From Puniceibacterium sp. IMCC21224 (GTDB lineage: Bacteria; Pseudomonadota; Alphaproteobacteria; Rhodobacterales; Rhodobacteraceae), in contig NZ_LDPY01000001.1 of NCBI RefSeq assembly GCF_001038505.1, forward strand, positions 2,108,001 to 2,172,000: DNA of 64,000 bases, given 5' to 3'. Every line of letters begins with the position of its first letter. Position 1 is the first letter of the stretch. The position numbers and the translations under genes are program-made. The notes under the pieces are model-generated. The model did not search any database, was not told the DNA's origin, and saw only the letters and a program-made list of their open reading frames with translations. Shown one piece after another: positions 7,115 through 16,835 of the stretch.

Positions 7115-9154
7115 TCAGGCGCGGCGGCGACGACGACCGCCGCCTTCGCGGTCTCCGCCCGCGTTAAAGGATACCTGCGGAATGGTCACAATCTTCATCA
7201 GCTCTGGGAACGTGTCGGTCTTGTGCGGGATCGCGTTGGCGGCGACGAAATGGTCCTGAAACTTGGGCTCGATCGCGGTTTCAACCTTGGTGATCTGGCG
7301 CACGACGCGCTCGATCTCGGCGCGTTTTTCAAGATTGCAAAGCGCGATACGCGCCCCGGTGCCAGCGGCGTTTCCGGCGCTTGAGACGTTGGCCAGCAGC
7401 GCGTCGGGGATCATCCCCAGAACCATCGCGTGCAAGGATGAGATATGTGCGCCAAATGCGCCGGCCAGTACGACGCGGTCGACGGTATCGACACCCATTT
7501 CGTCCATCAGCAGCCGCGCGCCAGCATACAGCGCGGATTTGGCCAGCTGAATGGCGCGGATGTCACCCTGGGTCACTGTGATCAGCGGACCGTCATCGGC
7601 AGTGCCGTCAAAGATCACATAAGAATGGGTCCGCCCCTCGGGCACCATGCGGGGGGTGCCGGTCTGCTCGGCAGATCCCAGCAGGCCAGACCCGTCGAGC
7701 AAACCAGCCAGCCGCAGTTCGGCCACAGCCTCGATAATTCCCGATCCGCAAATTCCGGTGATGCCGGTGGTCGCGGTTGCGGCATCAAATCCATCTTCGT
7801 CCGACCATAGTTCGCAACCGATGACACGGTAGCGCGGCTCCTTGGTCACGGGGTCGATGCGGATTGCCTCGATTGCGCCGGGGGCGGCGCGCTGGCCGCT
7901 GGAAATCTGCGCCCCTTCAAAGGCCGGGCCGGTGGGCGATGAACAGGCCAGCACCCGGTTCTTGTTGCCCAGCAGCAGCTCGGCGTTGGTGCCGACATCG
8001 ACGATCAGCACCAGATCGTCGGATTTTCCCGGCTCTTCGGACAGGGCAACAGCGGCCGCATCCGCGCCCACATGTCCCGCGATGCAGGGCAGGATATAGA
8101 TTTGCGCGGCGGCGGGCAGGGTGCCCAACTCCAGATCCCGCGCGGTCAGGTTCAATGCGTCGGACGTGGCCAGCGCAAACGGCGCCTGACCCAATTCGAC
8201 AGGGTCAATTCCCAGCAGCAGATGGTGCATCACCGGGTTGCAGACAAACACCGTCTCAAGGATCAGCGACGGGTCGATCCCGGCCTCTTTGGCGATCTCG
8301 GCGGCCAGCGCGTCGATGGCCTCGCGCACAGCGCGGGTCATTTCGGTGTCGCCACCGGGGTTCATCATGGCATAGCTGACGCGGCTCATCAGATCCTCAC
8401 CAAAGCGGATCTGCGGGTTCATGATCCCGGACGACGCGACGACCTGACCGTTTTCGAGGTTGGTCAGATGCGCCGCGATAGTGGTTGATCCCAGATCGAT
8501 GGCGAGGCCAAAGAGCCCGCCTTCGTGAAAGCCGGGCCAGACGGCGATCATCGTTGGCGTCGCGTCGGCTCGGGTCTTGTGCAAAGCAACTGTGATCTTC
8601 CAGCCGCCCTTGCGCAGCACTGGCTGCAACTGGGCCAGTGTCGGCAAATCCGTCGTCAGGCCGGTCACATCCCATTGCTGACGCAGCGCTCGCGCGACCC
8701 GTTCCAAATCGCCGGTCGGCGTGTGCATATCGGGTTCGTCTACCTCAATGTAATATAGCCGGGTGGCGGGATCCATGATGATCGGCCGGGCCGAGGCCGC
8801 CTTGCGCACCACTTGCCGATGGACTTGACTCTCGGGTGGCACATCGATCACCACATCCCCCATGACGCAGGCCTGGCATCCCAGACGGCGACCGGATTTC
8901 AGGCCGCGTTTTTCGTCATACCGTGCCTCGACCGCATTCCAGTCGCTCAGCGCATCTGGTGCAACGGTGACGCCGTGTTTGGAGAATTCACCATAAGACG
9001 GCGTGATCTGGCATTTCGAACAAATCCCACGCCCACCGCAGACTGAATCAAGGTCAACGCCCAACTGCCGCGCCGCCGTCAGCACCGGTGTACCTTTTGC
9101 AAAACGACCGCGTTTGCCCGAGGGGGTAAAGACGACCAGTGGATCGGTGCTCAT
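7115..9154 (-). CDS. RACo-like corrinoid activation protein (2Fe-2S ferredoxin plus ASKHA, DUF4445)
   Basis: The 679-residue protein starts with a 2Fe-2S ferredoxin domain whose ligands appear to be Cys39, Cys45, Cys48 and Cys93 (VCGGRGICSKC and LGCQAC). A linker domain follows, then a large actin-like ATPase (ASKHA, DUF4445) from about residue 245 with AIDLGSTT, LIVDVGTNAEL and VLAGAFGAHIS. Proteins of this design (RACo, RamA) use ATP to drive one-electron reduction of inactive Co(II) corrinoid back to Co(I). It should therefore service the corrinoid protein at 3122-3817 and the MttB homologue at 43746-45284. The ATG at 9154 follows AGGAACACG. The C-terminus ends in a Gly/Arg run (GGGRRRRRA) that the core fold does not need. 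Confidence 0.87.
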   Translation of the reverse strand: MSTDPLVVFTPSGKRGRFAKGTPVLTAARQLGVDLDSVCGGRGICSKCQITPSYGEFSKHGVTVAPDALSDWNAVEARYDEKRGLKSGRRLGCQACVMGDVVIDVPPESQVHRQVVRKAASARPIIMDPATRLYYIEVDEPDMHTPTGDLERVARALRQQWDVTGLTTDLPTLAQLQPVLRKGGWKITVALHKTRADATPTMIAVWPGFHEGGLFGLAIDLGSTTIAAHLTNLENGQVVASSGIMNPQIRFGEDLMSRVSYAMMNPGGDTEMTRAVREAIDALAAEIAKEAGIDPSLILETVFVCNPVMHHLLLGIDPVELGQAPFALATSDALNLTARDLELGTLPAAAQIYILPCIAGHVGADAAAVALSEEPGKSDDLVLIVDVGTNAELLLGNKNRVLACSSPTGPAFEGAQISSGQRAAPGAIEAIRIDPVTKEPRYRVIGCELWSDEDGFDAATATTGITGICGSGIIEAVAELRLAGLLDGSGLLGSAEQTGTPRMVPEGRTHSYVIFDGTADDGPLITVTQGDIRAIQLAKSALYAGARLLMDEMGVDTVDRVVLAGAFGAHISSLHAMVLGMIPDALLANVSSAGNAAGTGARIALCNLEKRAEIERVVRQITKVETAIEPKFQDHFVAANAIPHKTDTFPELMKIVTIPQVSFNAGGDREGGGRRRRRA

Positions 9155-9277
9155 TCTCGTGTTCCTAAATTTTGTCGTGCGCCGGTGTCGCACCTGTGTT
9201 GCCCGCACCATAGTCGCTTGGGCGGTGAGCGAAAGCCGACAAGCGGCGCGACAGGCGCAGAAAACGCCGTTCAAACG

Positions 9278-9949
9278 CTAGTTGGTCCACGGCAGGACGT
9301 GCACGCCGAAGAACCACACCAGCACTGGCAGCGGCGCGGTACACAACACAAAGGTCAGCAACGTCGCGGCCACGGCAAAGATCCGGCTGAACCCGGCCAA
9401 AAGTGCAAGCCCGCCACCGCCGCCAATCACCACATTGCCCGGCAGATTCACCAGCAACGCCAGCGCCAGATAACGCCAGTCCCGGATCACCGGCGTCAGC
9501 CAGCCCGGCGCGCGCTGGCACAGAAACCGCAGGCGCTGATCTGAGGGCAAGTCGTTCAGGCGGGCGATCATATCGGCGGTGCCGGTCATCCGCAGATCAC
9601 GCAACAAGCCGGTGATCCAGCGCAGCGAAAACCATTGCCCAGCAAGATAGGCCAGCATCAGTCCCAACACGGTGGCCGCCCAGACAAACGGGGCAGCTTC
9701 GGCGCCGCGCATCATCAACAGGGTAAAGCCGATCTCGATACCCGGCATGAACGGCACCGCCAACAGCAACGCATACACCAGCAGTATCAGCCCCAGTGCC
9801 GTCATGTTGAATGCCGGACTGTCGGTGGTTTCGTGCAGCCAGTCCAGCCCCTGCAATCCCACCCAGACGACCACCGCCACAGCGCCCAACCGCAGCGCCA
9901 TACGCAGCAGGGACGCCGGTAACGGCGGAGCGGGGTCCGGGGTGGTCAT
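9278..9949 (-). CDS. Multi-pass membrane protein, possibly DedA/TVP38-like
   Basis: The 223-residue protein has about five hydrophobic segments: roughly residues 18-34, 50-72, 85-105, 163-182 and 185-212. The stretch AVPFMPGIEIG and the later NLPGNVVIGGGGGLALLAG resemble the re-entrant loops of the DedA/TVP38/VTT superfamily in spacing and in their Pro-Gly turns, so a VTT-like fold is possible, but this is a by-eye impression only. It follows the RACo-like gene in the same direction on the minus strand (123 bases upstream of its start) and may be separately transcribed. I cannot assign a function. Confidence 0.6.
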   Translation of the reverse strand: MTTPDPAPPLPASLLRMALRLGAVAVVVWVGLQGLDWLHETTDSPAFNMTALGLILLVYALLLAVPFMPGIEIGFTLLMMRGAEAAPFVWAATVLGLMLAYLAGQWFSLRWITGLLRDLRMTGTADMIARLNDLPSDQRLRFLCQRAPGWLTPVIRDWRYLALALLVNLPGNVVIGGGGGLALLAGFSRIFAVAATLLTFVLCTAPLPVLVWFFGVHVLPWTN

Positions 9950-10063
9950 CGCGTCCTTCTAGCACGAGGCCGGGGGGAGGGTGCAGCCGTGAAATGCTGC
10001 GGCGCAGATAATTTTCCCCAGGTGTAGGAACCGCCCAGGGTCGAGGGCGGTCAACACGAGTGC

Positions 10064-11221
10064 TTAGGTCAGGTCGCCACCATCGAGCCAGCGCAAGATC
10101 TCGCCGCGGTTGCCGTCCAGATCCGGGGCCGGCGCGCGCGAGGTCCGGTCTTCGAAGTCGCTCATCTTGATGGGATTTCCTGCGGCCTTGAAGGCGGTGC
10201 GCCCGTGTTTATCGAGCACGTCCACCACCATATTGCGGGCCAGGATCTGTGGATCTTTCAGCACCTGCTCCATATTCTGGATCGGGCCGGTGGGGATACC
10301 CGCGGCGGTCAGCCTGGCAATCCACGCGGCCTTGGTTCCGTCGATCGTCACCGCTTCGATCAGCCGCTTCAGCAGGCGGACATTTTTGCAGCGCTCGGGA
10401 TTGGTGGCAAAGCGCGGATCATCGGCCAGTGGCAGGTTGAGCAGCACGCACAACTTTTCAAACAGCACATTATTGCCAGCCGCAATCACAAACAACCCAT
10501 CCGAGGCATGAAACGTCTCGAACGGCGCAATGGACGGGTGCCGCGCGCCCGACGGCACTGGCGATTTGCCTGTGGTGGTGGTTATGGCGACGGCATGTTC
10601 CAGAATGGCAAGCTGGCCGTCCAGCATCGAGATGTCGATCTTGCGCCCCCGTCCGGTGCGGTCGCGGTCGAGCAGCGCCGCCAGCACCCCCTGCGTCAGA
10701 TACATCCCCGCCACGATATCCCCGATCGAGGCCCCGACGCGCACCGGATCGCGCCCGGCCTCACCGGTGATCGACATGACGCCGCTGCGTGCTTGCACCA
10801 CCATGTCATAGGCGGGCCGTTTCGCGTCAGGTCCGGTGTGGCCAAAGCCGGAGACCGCACCGTAGATCAACTTGGGGTAGGTTGCGTGCAGCGTGTCCCA
10901 GCCATAGCCCAACCGCTCCATCACGCCGGGACGATAGTTTTCCAGAATGATATCGGCACGGGCCAGAATACGTTCGAAAACAACACGGTCTGCGTCGGAT
11001 TTAAGGTCAAGCGCGATGGATTTCTTGCCATGATTGATGGCGGCAAAATAGGCGCTCTTGCCTTCCTTAAAGGGGGGAAAGGCGCGGGTGTCATCGCCGA
11101 TGCGCGGGCGTTCGACCTTGATCACCCTTGCCCCCAGATCCGAGAGGGTCATTGAACAGAACGGCCCGGCCAAAACATGGGTCAGGTCTAGGATTGTCGT
11201 TCCGGCAAGCGGGTTTGGCAT
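10064..11221 (-). CDS. CaiB/BaiF family CoA-transferase
   Basis: The 385-residue protein is a class III CoA-transferase. The N-terminal signature is ILDLTHVLAGPFCSMTLSDLGARVIKVE-like (shown here only in part: LAGPFCSMTLSDLGA), followed by NHGKKSIALDL and ENYRPGVMERLG. The catalytic Asp is expected in the YDMVVQARSG segment. These enzymes move CoA between organic acids; the substrate cannot be read from sequence. The length is normal. The ATG at 11221 (MPNPLAG) directly precedes the conserved N-terminus. No obvious pathway partner lies beside it: its neighbours are a membrane protein and an agmatinase remnant. Confidence 0.9.
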   Translation of the reverse strand: MPNPLAGTTILDLTHVLAGPFCSMTLSDLGARVIKVERPRIGDDTRAFPPFKEGKSAYFAAINHGKKSIALDLKSDADRVVFERILARADIILENYRPGVMERLGYGWDTLHATYPKLIYGAVSGFGHTGPDAKRPAYDMVVQARSGVMSITGEAGRDPVRVGASIGDIVAGMYLTQGVLAALLDRDRTGRGRKIDISMLDGQLAILEHAVAITTTTGKSPVPSGARHPSIAPFETFHASDGLFVIAAGNNVLFEKLCVLLNLPLADDPRFATNPERCKNVRLLKRLIEAVTIDGTKAAWIARLTAAGIPTGPIQNMEQVLKDPQILARNMVVDVLDKHGRTAFKAAGNPIKMSDFEDRTSRAPAPDLDGNRGEILRWLDGGDLT

Positions 11222-11358
11222 GGGGGTGTCCGGTGTGTCTGGGCTGCTCTGGTGTTTTGCGCACAGTGAATCCTCATGCGTCGGTCACGGCAACCCCAAA
11301 TTGCAGCGCGCACAGCGAACTTTCGCCAAAAGACGCCAGCGTGACGCCCAACTCAGCA

Positions 11359-11592
11359 CTATTCTGCGGGCTGTGCGTGAAAGATGAAGCCGAGCAAATT
11401 GAGCAGCACCTGCGCCGCCAGAATCGACGTACTGCCAGCCGGGTCATAATCCGGCGCCACCTCGACCAGGTTAATGCCAATGATCTTGTGGCGGCGGGCC
11501 ACGATCTGCAACAGATCAAGCACTTCGTAATACAGGAACCCGCCATGGCTGGGCGTGCCGGTTCCTCGTGGAATTGATGGGCAGAACGCGTC
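11359..11592 (-). pseudogene. Agmatinase 3' fragment (ureohydrolase family)
   Basis: Minus-strand translation of this segment gives the C-terminal third of an agmatinase: DAFCPSIPRGTGTPSHGG, YYEVLDLLQIVARR and IGINLVEVAPDYDP, then GSTSILAAQVLLNLLGFIF before the stop. Intact members are about 310-320 residues; here only about 77 residues have similarity. The in-frame sequence upstream of it (to 11769) shows no ureohydrolase similarity and lacks the GGDH and DAHxD metal ligands. The remnant lies between the CoA-transferase gene and guaB. It is a broken gene, probably left by a deletion. Confidence 0.75.
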
Positions 11593-11814
11593 GGTCTGTT
11601 GAATTGGGTCAGTGCCGCGAACGGCAGCTTTCGGTCCTCGGATATCTCTTGAATTGGCATGAACCAAAAGCGCTTTGCGCAGCCTGCGAATTGGGCAGTT
11701 GTACCCCTGATCGCGGCGCGTGTCCCCACCAGACGACGAATCGGGCAGCACAGACCGCCCGTCGTTCAACTATGGCGCAATAGGGGTTTCCCTGACCGCG
11801 CAAAGCTGCGATAG

Positions 11815-13302
<1,488 letters not shown>

Positions 13303-13313
13303 GCTAGATAAAA

Positions 13314-13345
13314 GGCGTTCGGTGAAAACCCATCGAACGCTTTTG
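13314..13345 (+). terminator. Intrinsic terminator after guaB
   Basis: A hairpin with arms GCGTTCG and CGAACGC is followed by TTTT, 10 bases after the guaB stop. Confidence 0.7.
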
Positions 13346-13404
13346 CAGCTAAACCATCAGAACGCATCGGGAAATTTCGCCGGTTTCAGTCGCGATGTGG
13401 ATAC

Positions 13405-13626
13405 TTGGACAACGATGGCGACTGCATGCTGCCAGCAGACGAGGTACGGGCGGGGTACCCAGAGGTGACAGTCAGAGCCTGTATCGAGATGGATACCAGG
13501 GTTGACGGTCTGTTGGATGATGCTGAGCTGAAAGCGGCACAAGAGGCTGGAATACAAGACGCCGGGTCCAACGACAACGATCGCTCAGAGCATCATACCT
13601 TTTGGCTCAGCCGTCTCCTCTTGTAA
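13405..13626 (+). CDS. Possible EF-hand calcium-binding protein, probably a remnant
   Basis: The frame encodes about 73 residues with one perfect EF-hand loop, DNDGDCMLPADE, with acidic residues at loop positions 1, 3, 5 and 12, and a second loop DTRVDGLLDDAE in which position 3 has become Arg. EF-hand pairs like this are found in small periplasmic calcium proteins. There is no signal peptide, no ATG and no clear ribosome site; the only in-frame start is TTG at 13405, immediately before the loop. I therefore read it as the C-terminal part of a decayed EF-hand gene, not a complete gene. It lies between guaB and the convergent YitT gene. Confidence 0.35.
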   Translation: MDNDGDCMLPADEVRAGYPEVTVRACIEMDTRVDGLLDDAELKAAQEAGIQDAGSNDNDRSEHHTFWLSRLLL

Positions 13627-13653
13627 CATCCTGTGCAGAGAGGTCTTGCGTCG

Positions 13654-14274
13654 TCAGGAATTGGCGATGTAGCGGTCGCGGCGGTGATTGATGGTGATGA
13701 TCAGATTCAGCACGACCGCCCCAAGCAACGACCACCCCACGATCTGCCATGGAAACAGCAGCAACGCGACGGCAAAGACGCATAAATCAAACAGCAGCTG
13801 GGTATTGCCCGCCTTGATCCCGCGTGTGTCCTGAAGCCAGAGCGCGACAATCCCGACGCCGCCCAAAGTTGCTCCATGGCGAAACAGCGACAGCAGGCCG
13901 ATTCCCGCCAGAATCCCGAACAGCACCGCCCCAAGCGCCGGATGAAGATGACTGATCGAAATCGCATATGGCATGATATCGGTCATGGTCGACATCAGTG
14001 TGACCGCGATGAAGTTCTTGACCGTAAAGCGCCACCCCATCTGACGAAGGGCAAGCACGTAGAATGGCAGGTTCAACGCAAAGAACACTGCCCCGAACGA
14101 CCAGCCGGTGGGATAGGACAGGATCAGCGACAACCCTGCAATCTGGCCCGTGAAAAGTTCGGATGCGCGCAGGAACTGAATTCCCAGCGCGACAAGGGTC
14201 GTACCGATCAGAATGCCCTGAACATCTTCGGCGATTGTATGGCGATCGGGCAGGGGCGAATCAAGCAACAGCAT
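13654..14274 (-). CDS. YitT family membrane protein
   Basis: The 206-residue protein has about six hydrophobic segments and the sequence features of the YitT/DUF161 N-terminal domain: GTTLVALGIQFLRASELFTG, GLSLILSYPTGW, FFALNLPFYVLA, and the GGVGIVALWLQDTRGIKAG segment. Only the membrane half of the YitT family is present; there is no C-terminal DUF2179 domain. The transported substrate of the family is not established. I chose the ATG at 14274 (MLLLDSPLPDRH), which precedes the conserved region; the frame stays open to 14418, so the start is uncertain by up to 48 codons. Confidence 0.8.
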   Translation of the reverse strand: MLLLDSPLPDRHTIAEDVQGILIGTTLVALGIQFLRASELFTGQIAGLSLILSYPTGWSFGAVFFALNLPFYVLALRQMGWRFTVKNFIAVTLMSTMTDIMPYAISISHLHPALGAVLFGILAGIGLLSLFRHGATLGGVGIVALWLQDTRGIKAGNTQLLFDLCVFAVALLLFPWQIVGWSLLGAVVLNLIITINHRRDRYIANS

Positions 14275-14633
14275 ACCCAAGCCAGTCGTGGTCGGAGCAG
14301 TCAGTGTCAACGATCTGCCGGTCTGTTTGGCATGGATTCGCGGATGGTTTTCCAAAATGCACGAAATAACGCCGGCCCCCGTCCTCAGCGGCTCTGCGCC
14401 TCGGAAAATTAGGAGCAACTATGTATTGGCATCAACACATGATGCGGCGCAAAGCGGGGGTGTACCCGCAAGAATATGTCAAAAACTCGTAAAAAATGTC
14501 GATCCTATCCGAGGGCATACGGGCTCGGACAAAATTTGTTTTGACGAAAAACCTATTTGGCTTGCAGCCTTGGAAATGACAAAATTGACCTTTATATTCG
14601 ATCCATCAATTCCTCTTGTCATATGAGTTCCAG
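14275..14633. other. Intergenic region with a possible 23-codon gene
   Basis: This 359-base gap separates the YitT gene from the VPLPA-CTERM gene. On the plus strand, 14421-14492 reads ATG to TAA as MYWHQHMMRRKAGVYPQEYV plus KNS, preceded by a good AGGAG at 14411-14415. Nothing else supports it, so it is only a candidate. The right part is AT-rich and carries TTGACC at about 14585, a possible -35 element for the gene at 14634. Confidence 0.3.
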
Positions 14634-15260
14634 ATGTCCCGTCTCGCTCTGCGTAGCGTAATGTTTGCGCTTGTTTCGATCCCTTTGTGTGCTCTGTCCG
14701 TGTCAGCGTCGACGGTGAACGAAACGTCTGTGTCGGGGGGGGATTTCTCTGGCGATTGGCAGAATTTTTCAATCATCGAGTCCGGCGCGACAACCGTCAA
14801 CGGGATCTGGAACGGCGGCGGCGACCATGACTTCCTTGCCTTTACCAGTCTCGCAACCGGGGCGCAGACCGTCACGCTTAGCTTCAGCCCGATCGGCCCG
14901 CAGGGGTACAGCTATTCGGCGGGTGGATCTGTTCTGTGGAAAACCTCGCCGTTGCAGTACAGTGCCTGGGAAGGCACCACGCTGGGCAATGTGAACTTCA
15001 ACCACGGCAACCAGTCGACGTCCCAAACTCTGAGCCTTGCTCTGGACGAGACATTCGGCGGTGCTTTGTACCTGCAACTCTACAACAACAATGGAACGCT
15101 GCAGTACTCGATTTCTGCACCGGGTAACGCGCTTGGCCCAGCGTCGGGGTCTGGCGATCCACTGGTCGCCGCCGTTCCGCTGCCATCGGCTGCATTGCTG
15201 ATGTTCGGTGGCCTGGCCGCGCTGCTTAGCTTTGGCGTAAACCGACGCCGCAGCGCCTGA
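14634..15260 (+). CDS. VPLPA-CTERM sorting domain-containing secreted protein
   Basis: The 208-residue protein starts with a signal peptide (about residues 1-24, hydrophobic core SVMFALVSIPLCALSVSA). The body is a beta-rich, Ser/Gly/Asn-rich domain of unknown function. The C-terminus has the three-part exosortase signal: VPLPSA, a hydrophobic span (ALLMFGGLAALLSFGV) and a basic end (NRRRSA). Such proteins are exported, recognised by an exosortase and processed at the membrane, usually in connection with exopolysaccharide or surface material. No exosortase gene is in this window. The ATG at 14634 (MSRLALRS) gives the best signal peptide; another start lies six codons upstream. A strong terminator follows. 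Confidence 0.85.
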   Translation: MSRLALRSVMFALVSIPLCALSVSASTVNETSVSGGDFSGDWQNFSIIESGATTVNGIWNGGGDHDFLAFTSLATGAQTVTLSFSPIGPQGYSYSAGGSVLWKTSPLQYSAWEGTTLGNVNFNHGNQSTSQTLSLALDETFGGALYLQLYNNNGTLQYSISAPGNALGPASGSGDPLVAAVPLPSAALLMFGGLAALLSFGVNRRRSA

Positions 15261-15300
15261 GCATTTTGTAGGTCTGCGTTATCCATTGGATTTGAACGTC

Positions 15301-15330
15301 AATAGCCGACCCTTGGGTCGGCTATTTTTG
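15301..15330 (+). terminator. Intrinsic terminator after the VPLPA-CTERM gene
   Basis: A 12-base stem, AATAGCCGACCC with GGGTCGGCTATT, and a three-base loop are followed by TTTGT. It lies between convergent genes and may also serve icd on the minus strand. Confidence 0.85.
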
Positions 15331-15357
15331 TATCACGAGGTTGCGGCGTCGCTGCGA

Positions 15358-16569
15358 TCAGGACAGCGCCTTGTTCAGATTTTCGTCCACCTTTTCGAGG
15401 AAACCCATGGTGGTCAGCCAGCTTTGGTCCGGTCCCACCAGCAACGCGAGATCCTTGGTCATGTGACCAGCTTCGACAGTTTCGACGACAACCTTTTCCA
15501 GCGTCGCGGCAAAGGTCAGCAGCGCGTCGTTCCCGTCCAGCTTGGCGCGATGCTTTAGCCCGCCGGTCCAAGCATAGATCGAGGCAATGGAATTGGTCGA
15601 GGTTTCCTCGCCACGTTGATGCTGGCGGTAGTGGCGCGTGACGGTGCCGTGGGCGGCCTCGGCCTCGACGATCTTGCCATCGGGTGTCATCAGTTGCGAT
15701 GTCATCAGACCAAGCGAACCAAAGCCCTGCGCCACGGTGTCGGATTGCACGTCACCGTCATAATTTTTGCAGGCCCAGACAAATCCCCCTGACCATTTCA
15801 TCGCGCTGGCCACCATATCGTCGATTAGACGATGCTCATACCAGATCCCCGCCTCTTTGAATTTATCGGCGAATTCCTCGTCGAACATCTTTTGGAACAG
15901 CAGCATGAATTGGCCGTCATACTGTTTGAGAATGGTATTCTTGGTCGACAGATACAACGGCCAGCCCATGTCGAGCGCGTAGTTCATCGACGCGCGGGCA
16001 AAGTCGAGGATCGACGCGTCAAGGTTGTACATCCCCATGTAGACACCCGAGGAGGGTGCCTTGTAGACTTCTTCTTCGATCACGGTCCCGTCGTCACCGA
16101 CAAATTTCATCGTCAGCGTGCCGGCGCCGGGGAATTTCATGTCCGTGGCTTTGTACTGATCCCCAAAGGCATGACGTCCGATCACAATCGGCCGCGTCCA
16201 GCCGGGGACAAGTCGTGGCACATTGCGGCAGATGATCGGAGCCCGGAACACCACGCCACCCAGAATGTTGCGGATCGTACCATTGGGTGAACGCCACATC
16301 TTTTTGAGGCCGAATTCCTCAACCCGGCCCTCATCCGGCGTGATTGTCGCACATTTGACCGCAACCCCGACCTCTTTGGTCTTTTCGGCGGCATCAATGG
16401 TGATTTGATCGTCGGTGCGGTCTCGCTCTTCCATCCCGAGATCGTAATAAAGCAGATCAAGATCCAGATACGGCAGGATCAGTTTCTTTTTGATGAAATC
16501 CCAAATGATCCGGGTCATCTCGTCCCCGTCCATCTCGACGATTGGATTGTCTACCTTGATCTTGGACAT
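15358..16569 (-). CDS. icd: NADP-dependent isocitrate dehydrogenase
   Basis: The 403-residue protein is the homodimeric NADP-isocitrate dehydrogenase of the type shared by alphaproteobacteria and eukaryotic cytosol and mitochondria; it oxidises isocitrate to 2-oxoglutarate in the TCA cycle. Family signatures include [16 protein letters not shown] at the start, [12 protein letters not shown] (substrate-binding Ser and Asn), [15 protein letters not shown], and the NADP-site segment [14 protein letters not shown]. Length is normal. The ATG at 16569 follows GGAAAGGCC. It is a single gene whose promoter should lie in the 266 bases up to the MFS gene. Citrate synthase, the step before aconitase, is at 57253-58548. 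Confidence 0.96.
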   Translation of the reverse strand: MSKIKVDNPIVEMDGDEMTRIIWDFIKKKLILPYLDLDLLYYDLGMEERDRTDDQITIDAAEKTKEVGVAVKCATITPDEGRVEEFGLKKMWRSPNGTIRNILGGVVFRAPIICRNVPRLVPGWTRPIVIGRHAFGDQYKATDMKFPGAGTLTMKFVGDDGTVIEEEVYKAPSSGVYMGMYNLDASILDFARASMNYALDMGWPLYLSTKNTILKQYDGQFMLLFQKMFDEEFADKFKEAGIWYEHRLIDDMVASAMKWSGGFVWACKNYDGDVQSDTVAQGFGSLGLMTSQLMTPDGKIVEAEAAHGTVTRHYRQHQRGEETSTNSIASIYAWTGGLKHRAKLDGNDALLTFAATLEKVVVETVEAGHMTKDLALLVGPDQSWLTTMGFLEKVDENLNKALS

Positions 16570-16835
16570 GCGGCACGGCCTTTCCTGTGGTGTTGGGGCA
16601 GTGTGGGCGCCCCGGCTTAGTCTGTCTTTGCCGGGATATACAGTATACCTTTGCATACTGCGATGCGGCATATTTTGCGCACAGTCGACACGCCGCTGCT
16701 GCTTTTTTCACAGTCTGCGATGTTACACAGTCTTATAAAAGCAATATGAACCCGAACGGCTGACCGGCAGGCGAAAAGCCTCGATGCCCTGATTCTGGCC
16801 CCGGCTTTGACGCTCAGCATAGCCGATGCATCAGC

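Noticed and set aside
10205..11155. 316-codon plus-strand frame across the CoA-transferase gene
   Set aside because: It is antisense to a clear CaiB/BaiF coding sequence and has no similarity of its own.
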